DNA of 64,000 nt from Agromyces sp. SYSU T00194 (GTDB lineage: Bacteria > Actinomycetota > Actinomycetes > Actinomycetales > Microbacteriaceae), in contig NZ_JBEPJZ010000002.1 in assembly GCF_040496035.1 (NCBI RefSeq), positions 744,001 to 808,000 of the forward strand. Direction: 5' to 3'. Shown in pieces: positions 32,046-42,080 of this stretch; the stretch's first letter is position 1; each line of letters opens with the position of its first letter. The position numbers and the translations under genes are program-made. The notes under the pieces were generated by a model that saw only the letters and a program-made list of their open reading frames with translations, did no database searches and was not told where the DNA came from.

Positions 32046-33284
32046 TCACGGCGGGGTCCAGTCGGACCCGTCGATGCCCCAGCAGAGCAGCAGCCAGCCC
32101 ATCTGGAGGCCCAGGAACAGCGCCACCACGGCGACCCGGTAGATGCGCGACCGCGGCATCGCGACCGCGCCCAGCAGCGGGAACATCGGGGCGAGCAGCC
32201 GGAACACCGACGACTGCGGGAAGAACACCGCGAGCAGGTACAGGCCGTAGCTCAGCACCCAGAGCCGCAGGTCGACGCCGAGGCGCCGCACCGCGGGCGA
32301 GACGAGCACGAGCACGAATGCGACGATGAGGCCGACCACGACGATCGTGCCGAGCACCTTCCCCAGGAACCAGACCCCGGACTGGAACCACGCCGTGAAC
32401 GGCACCAGGTCGACGCGGCCGACGTACGGCGCCCGCCACGCGAGCTCGGTGTCCAGGTAGGCGGTCGCCCGCCCGGTCACGATCCACGCGACCACGGGCC
32501 AGGCGAGTCCGGCGATGCCCGTGTAGACCGCCGCCGCGGCCGACATGACCCGTTCCCTCGTGGGGAACGGGTCGGTCCGACGCGCGCGGAACCGAAGCAG
32601 CCAGTGCAGCGCCAGCGCCAGTGCCAGCGCCAGCGCGCCGGGCCTGGTGAACGCCAGCACGGTCACGACCGGGAAGAGCCACTCGTAGCGACGGTCGACC
32701 AGCAGCAGCAGCGCCACGTTCAGCAGCAGCAGGAACAACGCCTCCGCGTACCCGAACTGGAACACCGCCGACACCGGTGCCACGCAGTACAGCACGACCG
32801 CGAACCGCACCCGGTCAGGCTCGAGGAACCGGCTCATCAGCCGGTGGAAGACGAGTGCCGACCCCAGCCCGGCCGCGACCGAGACGAGCACGGCCGCGAC
32901 GTCCCAGCCGAGGGTCGTCACGGTCATGACCAGCCGCACGACCACGGGATACGCCGGCATGAACGCCCATGCGTTCTCCCCCACGTGTCCCGCATCGCCG
33001 ACCGGCAGTTCGGACGGGTAGCCGGCCGACGCCACGTAGCCGAACCAGCGCGCATCCCAGATGTTCGCGTACTCCCAGTAGCCGGGTGACGCCCCGGTCC
33101 ATGGGTTCTCCTGCTGCACGCGCGCGAGCGCCAGCACCATCACCGTCGTCGCCGCCCGGGCGAGGGCGTAGATGCCGATCACCTGCAGCCACCAGGGGGC
33201 GGATGCCGCGAGCCGGCGCGCACCCGGGCGACGCGCGCCGCCCGGGGCGGCGTGCGCAGACGCGGCGGCCGTGCGCTCAGTCAT
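32046..33284 (-). CDS. Integral membrane glycosyltransferase-like protein (PIG-V/mannosyltransferase type)
   Basis: 412 residues with about nine to eleven membrane helices. The first outer loop has YANIWDARWFGYVA, the Asp-containing loop typical of polyprenyl-phosphate-dependent mannosyltransferases of the GT-C fold. A later FQFGYAEALFLLLL and FTRPGAL are also seen in PIG-V-like proteins. It would add a sugar to a lipid or protein acceptor at the outer membrane face; acceptor unknown. ATG 33284 overlaps the dapE stop by 8 bp, so it is probably cotranscribed with dapE. Confidence 0.72.
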   Translation of the reverse strand: MTERTAAASAHAAPGGARRPGARRLAASAPWWLQVIGIYALARAATTVMVLALARVQQENPWTGASPGYWEYANIWDARWFGYVASAGYPSELPVGDAGHVGENAWAFMPAYPVVVRLVMTVTTLGWDVAAVLVSVAAGLGSALVFHRLMSRFLEPDRVRFAVVLYCVAPVSAVFQFGYAEALFLLLLNVALLLLVDRRYEWLFPVVTVLAFTRPGALALALALALHWLLRFRARRTDPFPTRERVMSAAAAVYTGIAGLAWPVVAWIVTGRATAYLDTELAWRAPYVGRVDLVPFTAWFQSGVWFLGKVLGTIVVVGLIVAFVLVLVSPAVRRLGVDLRLWVLSYGLYLLAVFFPQSSVFRLLAPMFPLLGAVAMPRSRIYRVAVVALFLGLQMGWLLLCWGIDGSDWTPP

Positions 33285-34374
33285 CGCTCAGCCAGGCGCG
33301 CAGCGCACGGTCGCAGTCGCGGATCTGGTGCAGCGGCACCCGCTCGTCGTCGGCATGGGCCTTCAGCGGGTCGCCCGGCCCGAAGTTCACGGCCGGCACG
33401 CCCATCGCGCTGAACCGGGCGACGTCGGTCCAGCCGTACTTGGGCTTCGCGTCGGCGCCGACGGCGGCCACGAACTCCTGCGCGAGCGGGGCGTCGAGCC
33501 CGGGGCGGGCGCCCTCGGCGCGGTCGACCACGGTGAGCTCGTACTCGGGGAACAGCTCGCGCACGTGCGCGACGGCCTCGTCGACCGACCGGCTCGGCGC
33601 GAACCGATAGTTCACGTGCAGCGCCGCGTCGTCGGGGATGACGTTGCCTGCGACGCCGCCCGACACGCCGACCGCGTTGAGGCCCTCGCGATACGCGAGG
33701 CCGTCGACCTCGACCGTGCGGGCCTCGTACGCGGCGAGGCGCTCCAGCGCCGGGGCCAGCTTGTGGATGGCGTTCTCGCCCACCCAGCTGCGCGCGGAGT
33801 GCGCGCGGAGGCCGCGCGCCCGCAGCTCGACGCGCAGGTTGCCGTTGCAGCCGCCCTCGACGGCTCCGTTGCTCGGCTCGCCCAGGATCGCGAAGTCACC
33901 CGCGAACAGGTCGGGGCGGTTCGCGGCCAGGCGGCCGAGCCCGTTCAGGTCGGCGGCGACCTCCTCGTGGTCGTACCACATCCAGGTGACGTCGACCACG
34001 GGCGCGACGAGCTCGAGTGCGAGCTTCAGCTGCACCGCGACGCCCGCCTTCATGTCGACGGTGCCGCGCCCCCAGAGGTACTCGACCCCGTCGATCTCCT
34101 CGAACCGGGTCGGCAGGTTGTCGTTGATCGGCACGGTGTCGATGTGGCCGGCGATCACGACCCGACGGGCACGCCCGAGGTCGGTGCGCGCGACGACGGC
34201 GTCGCCGTCGCGCACGACCTCGAGGTGCGCGGCGGGCGCGAGCGCTGCCTCGATCGCGTCGGCGAGCGTGGCCTCGTCGCCCGAGACGGACGGGATGTCG
34301 CAGATCGCGCGCGTGATCTCGACGGGGTCCGCCGACAGGTCGAGGGCCGTTGCGGGGGCGTCCGAGGCGGTCAT
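33277..34374 (-). CDS. dapE: Succinyl-diaminopimelate desuccinylase DapE
   Basis: 365 residues, M20 metallopeptidase fold. Zinc ligands: [28 protein letters not shown] (the Glu-Glu pair with the first Glu shifted to His-Glu-Glu), ILGEPSN and the late [14 protein letters not shown]. It makes LL-diaminopimelate from the succinylated form in lysine and peptidoglycan synthesis. ATG 34374 has TAGACT exactly six bases upstream. It is divergent from dapD, the enzyme two steps earlier in the pathway, with only 53 bp between the start codons. Confidence 0.93.
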   Translation of the reverse strand: MTASDAPATALDLSADPVEITRAICDIPSVSGDEATLADAIEAALAPAAHLEVVRDGDAVVARTDLGRARRVVIAGHIDTVPINDNLPTRFEEIDGVEYLWGRGTVDMKAGVAVQLKLALELVAPVVDVTWMWYDHEEVAADLNGLGRLAANRPDLFAGDFAILGEPSNGAVEGGCNGNLRVELRARGLRAHSARSWVGENAIHKLAPALERLAAYEARTVEVDGLAYREGLNAVGVSGGVAGNVIPDDAALHVNYRFAPSRSVDEAVAHVRELFPEYELTVVDRAEGARPGLDAPLAQEFVAAVGADAKPKYGWTDVARFSAMGVPAVNFGPGDPLKAHADDERVPLHQIRDCDRALRAWLSDD

Positions 34375-34386
34375 CCGGCCAGTCTA
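34375..34386 (-). promoter_or_regulatory. Leaderless promoter of dapE
   Basis: Minus-strand TAGACT (34386-34381), six bases, ATG 34374. Confidence 0.6.
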
Positions 34387-34415
34387 CGAAACACGGGCGA
34401 CGAGGTCGCGGCCGG

Positions 34416-34427
34416 TACGCTGGCCGT
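34416..34427 (+). promoter_or_regulatory. Leaderless promoter of dapD
   Basis: TACGCT (34416-34421), six bases, ATG 34428. Back to back with the dapE promoter. There is no room for a lysine riboswitch. Confidence 0.6.
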
Positions 34428-35399
34428 ATGCCCGACTCCGCATCCGACACGTCGTCCGCCCGCTCCGCCTGGGGCCACGGCATCGCGTCCGTCGCGACCG
34501 ACGGCACCGTGCTCGACACCTGGTTCCCCTCGCCCGCCCTCGGCGCCCCGCCCGCCGACCACCACGTGGTGCCGAGCGCCCTCGAGGCGGCCGTGCACGA
34601 CGACGAGCGACGCGGGGTCACCCAGCGCCTCGTCACCGAGCACATCGACCTCGACGCGCCGCCCGCCTCGACGAGCGACGCGTACCTGCGCCTGCAGCTG
34701 CTCTCGCACCTGGTCGTCGCGCCGAACACGCTGAACCTCGACGGCATCTTCGGGTACCTCCCCAACGTCGTCTGGACCAACGCGGGCCCGGTGCATCCGG
34801 CCGACTTCGAGCGCCTGCGCCCGGTGCTGCGCCGGCACGGCATCCAGGCGACGGGCCTGGACAAGTTCCCGCGGCTGCTCGACTACGTCACGCCCGAGCG
34901 CGTGCGCATCGCCGACGCCGGGCGGGTGCGCCTCGGCGCCCACCTCGCGCCCGGCACGACGGTCATGCACGAGGGCTTCGTCAACTTCAACGCCGGCACG
35001 CTCGGCACCTCGATGGTCGAGGGGCGCATCTCGCAGGGCGTCGTCGTGGGCGACGGCTCCGACATCGGCGGCGGCGCCTCGATCATGGGCACCCTGTCGG
35101 GTGGCGGCACGCAGCGCGTGGCGATCGGCGAACGAGCGCTGCTCGGCGCCAACTCGGGCATCGGCATCTCCATCGGCGACGACACCGTGGTCGAGGCGGG
35201 CCTGTACGTGACCGCCGGCACGAAGGTCGTCGTGGTCGGCGGGCCGCGCACCGCCGACGGCGGGCCGACGACGGTGAAGGCCGTCGAGCTCTCGGGCACG
35301 CCGAACCTGCTGTTCCGCCGCAATTCGCTCACGGGCGCCGTGGAGGTGCTGTCGCGCAGCGGCGACGGCGTCGCGCTCAACGCACAACTGCACGCCTGA
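34428..35399 (+). CDS. dapD: Tetrahydrodipicolinate N-succinyltransferase DapD
   Basis: 323 residues. An N-terminal domain is followed by a left-handed beta helix with hexapeptide turns ([63 protein letters not shown]). The motif [21 protein letters not shown] is typical of the long actinobacterial DapD type. It transfers succinate from succinyl-CoA onto the cyclic precursor of diaminopimelate and acts as a trimer in the cytosol. Only the start codon at 34428 fits the promoter. Confidence 0.93.
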   Translation: MPDSASDTSSARSAWGHGIASVATDGTVLDTWFPSPALGAPPADHHVVPSALEAAVHDDERRGVTQRLVTEHIDLDAPPASTSDAYLRLQLLSHLVVAPNTLNLDGIFGYLPNVVWTNAGPVHPADFERLRPVLRRHGIQATGLDKFPRLLDYVTPERVRIADAGRVRLGAHLAPGTTVMHEGFVNFNAGTLGTSMVEGRISQGVVVGDGSDIGGGASIMGTLSGGGTQRVAIGERALLGANSGIGISIGDDTVVEAGLYVTAGTKVVVVGGPRTADGGPTTVKAVELSGTPNLLFRRNSLTGAVEVLSRSGDGVALNAQLHA

Positions 35400-35484
35400 C
35401 CGGATCGGCCACGACCCTCCGGTACAGTTGCCCCCACCCGGCCCGCCGGACGACCTGACGACCCCCGACACGAAGGAGTGACGC

Positions 35485-38064
35485 GTGGGATCCGACCGAC
35501 CGCGCACCCATCGCCACCGCCTCATCGCGTTCCTCGTGGGCGTGCTGGTGGTGGTGCTGATCGGCGCGATCGTCGGCGCGGGCGTCGGATGGTGGATCGT
35601 CCAGCGCTCCTTCCCCGAGACCTCCGGTCGCATCGAGGTCGCCGGGCTCGACCAGCCCGCCGTCGTGTACCGCGACGACGCCGGCGTGCCGCAGGTCGTC
35701 GCCGAGACCACCGCCGACCTGTTCTTCACGCAGGGGTACGTGCACGCGCAGGACCGCTTCTGGGAGATGGACTACCGGCGGCACGCCGCGTCGGGACGGC
35801 TCGCGGAGCTGCTCGGCGAGCAGTACGTGGCATCCGACGCCCTCGTCCGCACGCTCGGCTGGCGGCGGGTCGCCGAGCGCGAGGTCGAGGAGTTCGACGA
35901 CACCACCCGTGCCGCGTACGAGGCCTACGCGGCCGGGGTGAACGCCTACCTCGACCAGCACGGGGGCCCCGACCTCTCGCTCGAGTACGCGCTGCTCGGG
36001 CTGCAGTTCCCCGGCTACGAGCCGGAGCCGTGGACGCCGGCCGACTCGGCCTCGTGGCTGAAGGCCGCCGCGTGGGACCTCCGCGCGAACCTCGACGACG
36101 AGCTCGACCGCGCGCTGCTGTCGACGGCGCTGCCGCCCGAGGAGGTCGAGCGCCTGCACCCGGGCTTCGACTACGCGTCGGCCGCGACGATCATCGGCGA
36201 CCCGCCGCCCCTGCCCGAGGAGGGCGCCGAGGCCGAGGGCGCGTCGACGGATGACACGGGCGCGACGGATGCCCCCGAGGCGGGCGAGGAGCTGCTGGCG
36301 GCACCGCTCGCCGAGTTGCGCGCCCGGTTGGACGCGCTGCCCGCCGTGCTGACGACCCCGGGAACCGACATCGGGTCGAACTCCTGGGTCGTCGCGGGCG
36401 CCCACACCGCGTCGGAGTTGCCGCTGCTGGCGGGCGACCCGCACCTCGAGCCCACCCTGCCGTCGGCCTGGACGCAGTCGGCCCTGCGTTGCGCGCCGGT
36501 CTCCGACGAGTGCCCCTACGAGGTCTCCGGCTTCGGCTTCGCCGGCGTGCCCGGCATCATCGCGGGCCACAACGCCGCCATCGCCTGGACGCCGACGAAC
36601 CTCCTCGCCGACACGACCGACCTCTACCTGGAGCAGGTCGACGGCCGCGAGTACCTGCAGGGCGACACGATGGTCGCGCTCGAGGAGCGGCAGGAGGTCA
36701 TCGAGGTGGCCGACGGTGCGCCGGTGACGATCACCGTGCGCACGACCGGGCACGGGCCGCTCGTGACCGGGCTCGACGACGGCTTCGAGGTCGTCGCCGA
36801 GGAGTACCCCGAAGCGGCCGGACTCGAGGACGCCGGGTACGAGCTCGCGCTGCAGTGGACCGGCCTCTCCCCCTCCCGCACCGCGGGCGCGATCCTCGCG
36901 ATGAACCGTGCGCAGGGCCGGGGAAGCTTCCGGTCGGCGGCCGAGCGTTGGGACCTGCCCGCCCAGAACCTGCTCTACGCCGACGTCGAGGGCAACATCG
37001 GCTCGCAGGCGGTCGGCCGCGTGCCCGTCCGCGAGACGGGCGACGGCACGTTCCCCGTGCCGGGCTGGACCGGCGAGTACCGCTGGAGCGGCAGCGTGGC
37101 GTTCGACGAGCTGCCCTCGGAGGAGAACCCCGAGCGCGGCTACCTCGTGGCGGCGAACACGCCCCCGCTCGAGGACGGCGACGGCCCGATGCTCACGCAG
37201 GACTGGGCGCAGGGGTATCGCGCCACGCGCATCGATCGCGTGCTGCGCGAGGCCATCGCCGCCGATCAGCCGGTGAGCCTCGCCACGATGGCGAACCTGC
37301 AGGTCGACCGCGCCGACCCGGCGGCGGCGATGCTGCTGCCCGTGATCGCCGAGCTCTCGCTCGACGGCGACGCGGCACGCGGGCAGCAGCTGCTCGCGGG
37401 CTGGGACGGCGTCGACGACGTCGACAGCAGCGGCGCCGCCTACTTCCAGGTGGTCTGGAGCACGCTGCTCTCCGAGATGTTCGCCGACCTGCCCGACGGC
37501 ACGCGTCCCACCGGCGGCGACCGCTGGATCCGCGTGGTCGACAACCTCCTCGACGAGCCGGAGTCCGACTGGTGGGCCGCCGCGGACGCCGGCGCCGACG
37601 GACGCGATGCCGTGCTCGCCGCGGCGATGGCCGCCGCCTGGCAGGAGAGCGCCGACCGCATGGGCTCCGACCCGGCGCAGTGGCGATGGGGGCGTCTGCA
37701 CCAGCTGCACCTGCGCAGCCAGGCGTTCGGCGAGACCGGCCTGCTCCCCGCGCGCTGGCTCCTCGACCGCGGCCCGTGGGAGCTCGGCGGCTCATCTGCG
37801 GTCGTCGACGCGACCGGATGGGACGCGCGCGAGGGCTTCGCCGCGAACTCGGTGCCCGCGATGCGGATGCTCGTGGACCTCGCCGACCTCGACGCGTCGC
37901 GCTGGGTGAACGCGTCCGGCGCCTCCGGGCACGCGTTCCACCCGAACTACGTCGACCAGACCGAGGTGTGGGCGCGCAGCGGCACGCTGCCGTGGCCGTT
38001 CACGCTCGAGCGCACCCAGGAGCTCGCCGAGCACACGCTGCTCATGCGGCCGGCGGGCGGCTGA
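35485..38064 (+). CDS. Membrane-anchored penicillin acylase-family Ntn hydrolase
   Basis: 859 residues. A single N-terminal membrane helix (about 14-38) anchors the proenzyme outside. An alpha-chain region is followed by a Glu/Asp-rich linker (about 231-270) and then the self-cleavage site Gly 297-Ser 298 in IGSNSWVVAG, where Ser 298 is the expected N-terminal nucleophile of the beta chain. The motifs YVHAQDRFWEMD and LAGDPHLEP also fit. The family cleaves amides such as penicillins or acyl-homoserine lactones; the natural substrate is unknown. GTG 35485 is preceded by AAGGAG. A TACAGT at 35423-35428 would be the -10 box. Confidence 0.9.
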   Translation: MGSDRPRTHRHRLIAFLVGVLVVVLIGAIVGAGVGWWIVQRSFPETSGRIEVAGLDQPAVVYRDDAGVPQVVAETTADLFFTQGYVHAQDRFWEMDYRRHAASGRLAELLGEQYVASDALVRTLGWRRVAEREVEEFDDTTRAAYEAYAAGVNAYLDQHGGPDLSLEYALLGLQFPGYEPEPWTPADSASWLKAAAWDLRANLDDELDRALLSTALPPEEVERLHPGFDYASAATIIGDPPPLPEEGAEAEGASTDDTGATDAPEAGEELLAAPLAELRARLDALPAVLTTPGTDIGSNSWVVAGAHTASELPLLAGDPHLEPTLPSAWTQSALRCAPVSDECPYEVSGFGFAGVPGIIAGHNAAIAWTPTNLLADTTDLYLEQVDGREYLQGDTMVALEERQEVIEVADGAPVTITVRTTGHGPLVTGLDDGFEVVAEEYPEAAGLEDAGYELALQWTGLSPSRTAGAILAMNRAQGRGSFRSAAERWDLPAQNLLYADVEGNIGSQAVGRVPVRETGDGTFPVPGWTGEYRWSGSVAFDELPSEENPERGYLVAANTPPLEDGDGPMLTQDWAQGYRATRIDRVLREAIAADQPVSLATMANLQVDRADPAAAMLLPVIAELSLDGDAARGQQLLAGWDGVDDVDSSGAAYFQVVWSTLLSEMFADLPDGTRPTGGDRWIRVVDNLLDEPESDWWAAADAGADGRDAVLAAAMAAAWQESADRMGSDPAQWRWGRLHQLHLRSQAFGETGLLPARWLLDRGPWELGGSSAVVDATGWDAREGFAANSVPAMRMLVDLADLDASRWVNASGASGHAFHPNYVDQTEVWARSGTLPWPFTLERTQELAEHTLLMRPAGG

Positions 38065-38085
38065 CGGGCGAGGCGAGCGGATGCG

Positions 38086-38106
38086 TCGGGGCGGCGACCG
38101 CCCCGA
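38086..38106. terminator. Convergent terminator hairpin
   Basis: TCGGGGCGG, loop CGA, CCGCCCCGA: a 9-bp stem between the 3' ends of the acylase and citrate synthase genes. Outer GCGGA/TCCGC can extend it with a bulge. Confidence 0.6.
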
Positions 38107-38122
38107 TCCGCCGGCGCCGCAC

Positions 38123-39430
38123 TCAGCGGGCGGGGAACTGCCGCTCGGGCTGGCCGACGTACAGCTGCTGCGGGCGGCCGATCTTGGTGGCGCCGTCGAG
38201 CTGCATCTCGCGCCAGTGCGCGATCCAGCCGGGCAGGCGGCCGATCGCGAACAGCACGGTGAACATGCGGGTCGGGAAGCCCATGGCCTTGTAGATGACG
38301 CCGGTGTAGAAGTCGACGTTCGGGTAGAGGCGACGCTCGCGGAAGTAGTCGTCCTCGAGCGCGATCTGCTCGAGCTCCTTCGCGATGTCGAGCAGCGGGT
38401 CGCTCACGCCGAGGCCGGCGAGCACGGCGTCGGCGCTCTCCTTGACGAGCTTCGCGCGCGGGTCGTAGTTCTTGTACACCCGGTGGCCGAAGCCCATCAG
38501 GCGCACGCCCTCCTCCTTGCGCTTGACGCGCTCGACGAATGCGCGCACGCCCTCGCCGGAGTCCCTGATGCCCGCGAGCATCTCGAGGACGGCCTCGTTG
38601 GCGCCGCCGTGGAGGGGGCCGTAGAGGGCGTTGATGCCGGCCGAGACGGAGGCGTACAGGTTCGCGCCGGTGGAGCCGACGAGGCGCACCGTGGAGGTGG
38701 AGGCGTTCTGCTCGTGGTCCTCGTGCAGGATGAGGAGCCGGTCGAGCGCGGCCGCCACGGTCGGGTCGATCTCGTACGGCTCGGCGAGGATGCCGAAGTT
38801 CAGCTTGAGGAAGTTGTCGATGTACGACAGCGAGTTGTCGGGGTACAGGAACGCCTGGCCGAGCGACTTCTTGTGCGCGTATGCGGCGATGACCGGCAGC
38901 TTCGCGAGCAGGCGCACGGTGGTGAGCTCGACCTGCTCGGGGTCGTTGGGGTCGGACGAGTCCTCGTAGTACGTCGAGAGCGCGGAGACCGCGCTGGAGA
39001 GCACCGACATCGGGTGCGCCGTGTGCGGCAGCGCCGAGAAGAACCGCTTGAGGTCCTCGTGCAGCAGCGTGTGGCGGCGGATGCGCTCGTCGAAGCCGGC
39101 GAGCTCGTCGGCGGTCGGCAGGTCGCCGTAGATGAGCAGCCACGCGACCTCGAGGAAGGTGGACTGCTGCGCGAGCTGCTCGATCGGGTAGCCGCGATAG
39201 CGCAGGATGCCCTGCGCGCCGTCGATGTAGGTGACCGAGGACCGCGTGGCCGCGGTGTTCGCGAAGCCGTAGTCGAGCGTGGTCAGGCCCGTCTGCTTCA
39301 TGAACGTCGAGATGTCGACGCTCGACGCGCCCTCGACCGACGGAACGACCGGGAAGCTCGCCGTCCCTCCCGGGTAGGTCAGCGTCGCCTGCTGCGGCTC
39401 GCCACTCGTTCGCGTCTCGACGTCGCCCAC
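38123..39430 (-). CDS. gltA: Citrate synthase (type II)
   Basis: 435 residues. Catalytic motifs: LYGPLHGGANEAVLEM (His), MGFGHRVYKNYDPRA (His) and NVDFYTGV (Asp). The N-terminal extension, with TLTYPGG and TLDYGFANTAATRS, is typical for the long hexameric enzymes. It condenses oxaloacetate and acetyl-CoA in the TCA cycle. GTG 39430 has AGGAGGC directly upstream. The ~180-bp gap to dapC holds no gene that I can see. Confidence 0.96.
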   Translation of the reverse strand: MGDVETRTSGEPQQATLTYPGGTASFPVVPSVEGASSVDISTFMKQTGLTTLDYGFANTAATRSSVTYIDGAQGILRYRGYPIEQLAQQSTFLEVAWLLIYGDLPTADELAGFDERIRRHTLLHEDLKRFFSALPHTAHPMSVLSSAVSALSTYYEDSSDPNDPEQVELTTVRLLAKLPVIAAYAHKKSLGQAFLYPDNSLSYIDNFLKLNFGILAEPYEIDPTVAAALDRLLILHEDHEQNASTSTVRLVGSTGANLYASVSAGINALYGPLHGGANEAVLEMLAGIRDSGEGVRAFVERVKRKEEGVRLMGFGHRVYKNYDPRAKLVKESADAVLAGLGVSDPLLDIAKELEQIALEDDYFRERRLYPNVDFYTGVIYKAMGFPTRMFTVLFAIGRLPGWIAHWREMQLDGATKIGRPQQLYVGQPERQFPAR

Positions 39431-39610
39431 GGCGCCTCCTGTGATCCGGGTGTGTCTCGGGGGAATGGTGCTTGCGTCCCGCGCCGGTTCGCGGCCGGGA
39501 CCCGCATACAGCCTAGACGTGCGCGCGACCTACTGTCGCATCCGCCAACGATCCCCGTGGACGACTGCACGAAACCACGAAAGGCGAGGGTGCGGATGCC
39601 CCGAGCAGGC

Positions 39611-40720
39611 TCAGGCCGCCGCGGCCAGGCGCGCCGCCGCCTCGGCGACCCGCTCGTCGGTTGCAGTGAGCGAGAGCCGCACGTGCTCGGGGAAGTGCGG
39701 GCCGTAGAAGTGCCCGGGACCGGCGACGATGCCGAGTGCGGCGAGTCGATCGATGCTCTCCCACGCGTCGCGTCCCTCGGTCGCCCAGAGGTAGAGCCCC
39801 GCCTCGCTGTGGTCGATGCGGAACCCGGCGCCCGTGAGCGCGGGCACGAGCACGTCGCGCCGGGCGCGATAGCGGGCCTTCTGCGCGGCCACGTGCGCGT
39901 CGTCGGCGAGCGCGGCGACCATCGCGGCCTGCAGCGGCGCGGGCGGCATGAGTCCGGCGTGCTTGCGGACGTTCAGCAGCCGGGAGATGCGCGTGCGGCA
40001 GCCCGCGACGAACGCGCCGCGGTAGCCGGCCATGTTCGACTGCTTGCTGAGCGAGTACACGGCGAGGGTGTCGGTGCGCGTGTCGCCGATCACCCGCGGG
40101 TCGAGGATGCTCGGCACCCGCTCCGCGTCCCACGGCGCGTCCCAGCCGAGCTCGGCGTAGCACTCGTCGTTCACGACGACGGCGCCGAGCTCGCGGGCAC
40201 GCGCGTGCGCGGCGCGGAGCGCATCGATGTCGAGCACCCGCCCGTCGGGGTTGCCGGGGCTGTTGAGCCAGACGAGTGCGGTCTCGGCGGGCCACTCGGC
40301 GGGGTCGTCGGATGCCAGCGCGTCGGCGCCCGCGAAGGTGGCGCCCACCGCATACGTCGGGTACGCCGCGCGCGGGTGCACCACGACGTCGCCCGCGCCG
40401 ATGCCGAGCATGAACGGCAGCATGGCGACGAGCTCCTTCGAGCCGATCGTCGGCAGCACGTGGTCGGCCGTGAGGCCCGTGACGCCGCGGCGCCGGGCGA
40501 ACCACTCGACGATCGCCGCCCGCAACTCCGGGGTGCCGGTCGTCGTGGGGTATGCGTGGGCATCGGTGGCCTCGCGCAACGCGTCGCGGACCACGTCGGG
40601 CGTGGGGTCGACGGGCGAGCCGATCGACAGGTCGACGGTGCCGCCCGGGTGCCGTGCCGCACGCTCGCGGTACGGCGTCATGAGGTCCCAGGGGTAGTCG
40701 GGGAGCTCGCCGAGCGCCAC
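39611..40720 (-). CDS. dapC: Succinyldiaminopimelate aminotransferase DapC
   Basis: 369 residues, fold-type I PLP aminotransferase. Seen: STGTP-like TTGTPELRAAI, NSPGNPDGRV, NDECYAELGW, and the cofactor Lys in SLSKQSNMAGYRGAF. It converts the succinylated keto-pimelate to N-succinyl-diaminopimelate, between DapD and DapE. GTG 40720 begins two bases after the ferredoxin stop, so it is translationally coupled to it. Ferredoxin next to dapC is also the order of Rv1177-Rv1178 in mycobacteria. Confidence 0.92.
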   Translation of the reverse strand: MALGELPDYPWDLMTPYRERAARHPGGTVDLSIGSPVDPTPDVVRDALREATDAHAYPTTTGTPELRAAIVEWFARRRGVTGLTADHVLPTIGSKELVAMLPFMLGIGAGDVVVHPRAAYPTYAVGATFAGADALASDDPAEWPAETALVWLNSPGNPDGRVLDIDALRAAHARARELGAVVVNDECYAELGWDAPWDAERVPSILDPRVIGDTRTDTLAVYSLSKQSNMAGYRGAFVAGCRTRISRLLNVRKHAGLMPPAPLQAAMVAALADDAHVAAQKARYRARRDVLVPALTGAGFRIDHSEAGLYLWATEGRDAWESIDRLAALGIVAGPGHFYGPHFPEHVRLSLTATDERVAEAAARLAAAA

Positions 40721-40722
40721 GG

Positions 40723-41043
40723 TCAGTGCGCCTGCGGCGGCAGCGCGGCGACGACCGGGTGGTCCTTCGCGATCACGCCGACCTTGGCCGCCCCGCCGGG
40801 CGAGCCGATGTCGTCGAAGAACTCGACGTTGGCCTTGTAGTAGTCGGCCCACTGGTCGGGCAGGTCGTCCTCGTAGTAGATCGCCTCGACCGGGCACACC
40901 GGCTCGCACGCGCCGCAGTCGACGCATTCGTCCGGGTGGATGTAGAGCGAACGCTCCCCCTCGTAGATGCAGTCGACGGGACACTCGTCGATGCAGGCGC
41001 GGTCTTTGACGTCGACGCACGGGAGGGCGATGACATAGGTCAC
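40723..41043 (-). CDS. fdxA: 7Fe ferredoxin
   Basis: 106 residues. The first cluster region reads [13 protein letters not shown], preceded by Cys 9, and the second has [12 protein letters not shown]. This gives one 3Fe-4S and one 4Fe-4S cluster, as in actinobacterial FdxA/FdxC ferredoxins, plus the usual acidic C-terminal half. It carries electrons at low potential; the partner is unknown. GTG 41043 has GAAGGGA upstream, and a TAGACT (41084-41079) fits a -10 box with a leader. First gene of an operon with dapC. Confidence 0.94.
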   Translation of the reverse strand: MTYVIALPCVDVKDRACIDECPVDCIYEGERSLYIHPDECVDCGACEPVCPVEAIYYEDDLPDQWADYYKANVEFFDDIGSPGGAAKVGVIAKDHPVVAALPPQAH

Positions 41044-41122
41044 GGTGTTCGCGTTCCCTTCGGTAGGCGGGCCCAGCCAGTCTACGCGTCGGGGCTGCGC
41101 CCGATGACGCCGGGTGTCGTGT

Positions 41123-41506
41123 CTAGGAGTCGGCGCGGCGCGGCTGCGGCAGCGTCGGCCAGGCGACGACGAGCACCGAGATGAGCGTCGGACCCACCGC
41201 CCAGACGGTCCCCGCGAGCCCCTCGGAGATCAGCAGCGTTCCGCCCCCCTGCGGGAGCGAGAGCAGCGAGACGACGCCCACGAGGCCGAACGCGCCCGCG
41301 AACGCGACCCACCGATCGCGTGTCACGAGGCGGAGTCCGGCGAGCAGCGCGGCCGCCCCGACGAGCGCGACCACGATGCCCCAGGGCAGGTCGACGTCGC
41401 CGACGGTCCACGCGGAGCGATGCCCCAGCGTGCCCAGCACGCCGTAGAGCGCGCCCGCGACGAGCGCGCCGGCCATCACGCCGACGCGGCGGAGCCCCGG
41501 CGTCAC
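41123..41506 (-). CDS. Small integral membrane protein, unknown function
   Basis: 127 residues with four hydrophobic helices (about 8-24, 40-58, 66-84 and 95-118). No catalytic motif. It might belong to one of the short actinobacterial DUF membrane families (DUF6113-like), but I cannot confirm that. GTG 41506 overlaps the lipoprotein stop as GTGA, so the two are cotranslated and probably act together at the membrane. Confidence 0.7.
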   Translation of the reverse strand: MTPGLRRVGVMAGALVAGALYGVLGTLGHRSAWTVGDVDLPWGIVVALVGAAALLAGLRLVTRDRWVAFAGAFGLVGVVSLLSLPQGGGTLLISEGLAGTVWAVGPTLISVLVVAWPTLPQPRRADS

Positions 41507-41952
41507 TGGCCCGCGGGCACGACGACGTACACGATGCCCTCGCTCGCTGCGGTCACGAAGACGTCGAACCGGGGGTTGCTGAAGGCCACCACGCCCGAGC
41601 CGCCGGTCTCGGCGAGAGCGGTGTCCTCCTGGAATCCGGCGGCCGCGAGCTGCTGACGGGCCTGCTCGAGCGGGTCGGACGACTCCGGCCGGATCGTGAC
41701 CGCCCAACCCGAGTCGTCCTGGACGGTGCCGGATGCCCCGAAGAGCACCTCGCCCTCGACGACCGGCACCTCGGCCGGCCACCCCGCCGGCATCTCGCCG
41801 ACCCCGACCGCGCCGCCCGTGGCACCCTCGATGGCTTCCTCGACGCCGCGGTTCACGATCTGCTCGAGCGGATTGCCGAAGCATCCGGTGAGGCCGACGG
41901 CCAGGGCGACTGATACGGCGACGGCGGAGAGCGTACGGGCTGCGATGGGCAT
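41503..41952 (-). CDS. Small lipoprotein, unknown function
   Basis: 149 residues. A signal sequence ends in the lipobox VGLTGC, giving Cys 23 as the lipid-carrying residue. A Gly/Glu-rich linker then leads into a compact beta-rich domain ending VYVVVPAG. No enzyme motif. ATG 41952 fits GATAAT exactly seven bases upstream. Coupled to the membrane protein gene downstream. Confidence 0.78.
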   Translation of the reverse strand: MPIAARTLSAVAVSVALAVGLTGCFGNPLEQIVNRGVEEAIEGATGGAVGVGEMPAGWPAEVPVVEGEVLFGASGTVQDDSGWAVTIRPESSDPLEQARQQLAAAGFQEDTALAETGGSGVVAFSNPRFDVFVTAASEGIVYVVVPAGQ

Positions 41953-41965
41953 GGCACCAATTATC
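41953..41965 (-). promoter_or_regulatory. Leaderless promoter of the lipoprotein/membrane pair
   Basis: Minus-strand GATAAT (41965-41960), seven bases, ATG 41952. The closest match to TATAAT in this set. Confidence 0.6.
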
Positions 41966-42080
41966 GCCGGTTCGCGACCGCCCGCATCGGGGGCATCCAC
42001 GAGTCGCCCCACCGGTGCGCGTGGAGGGCGTCGGTCGCGTACGGTGGGTGCGACCTGCCGACGACGCGAGGAGCACCCGC

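Noticed and set aside
34375..34427. Lysine riboswitch controlling dapD or dapE
   Set aside because: Only 53 bp separate the start codons and both promoters appear leaderless, so no RNA leader exists to hold it.
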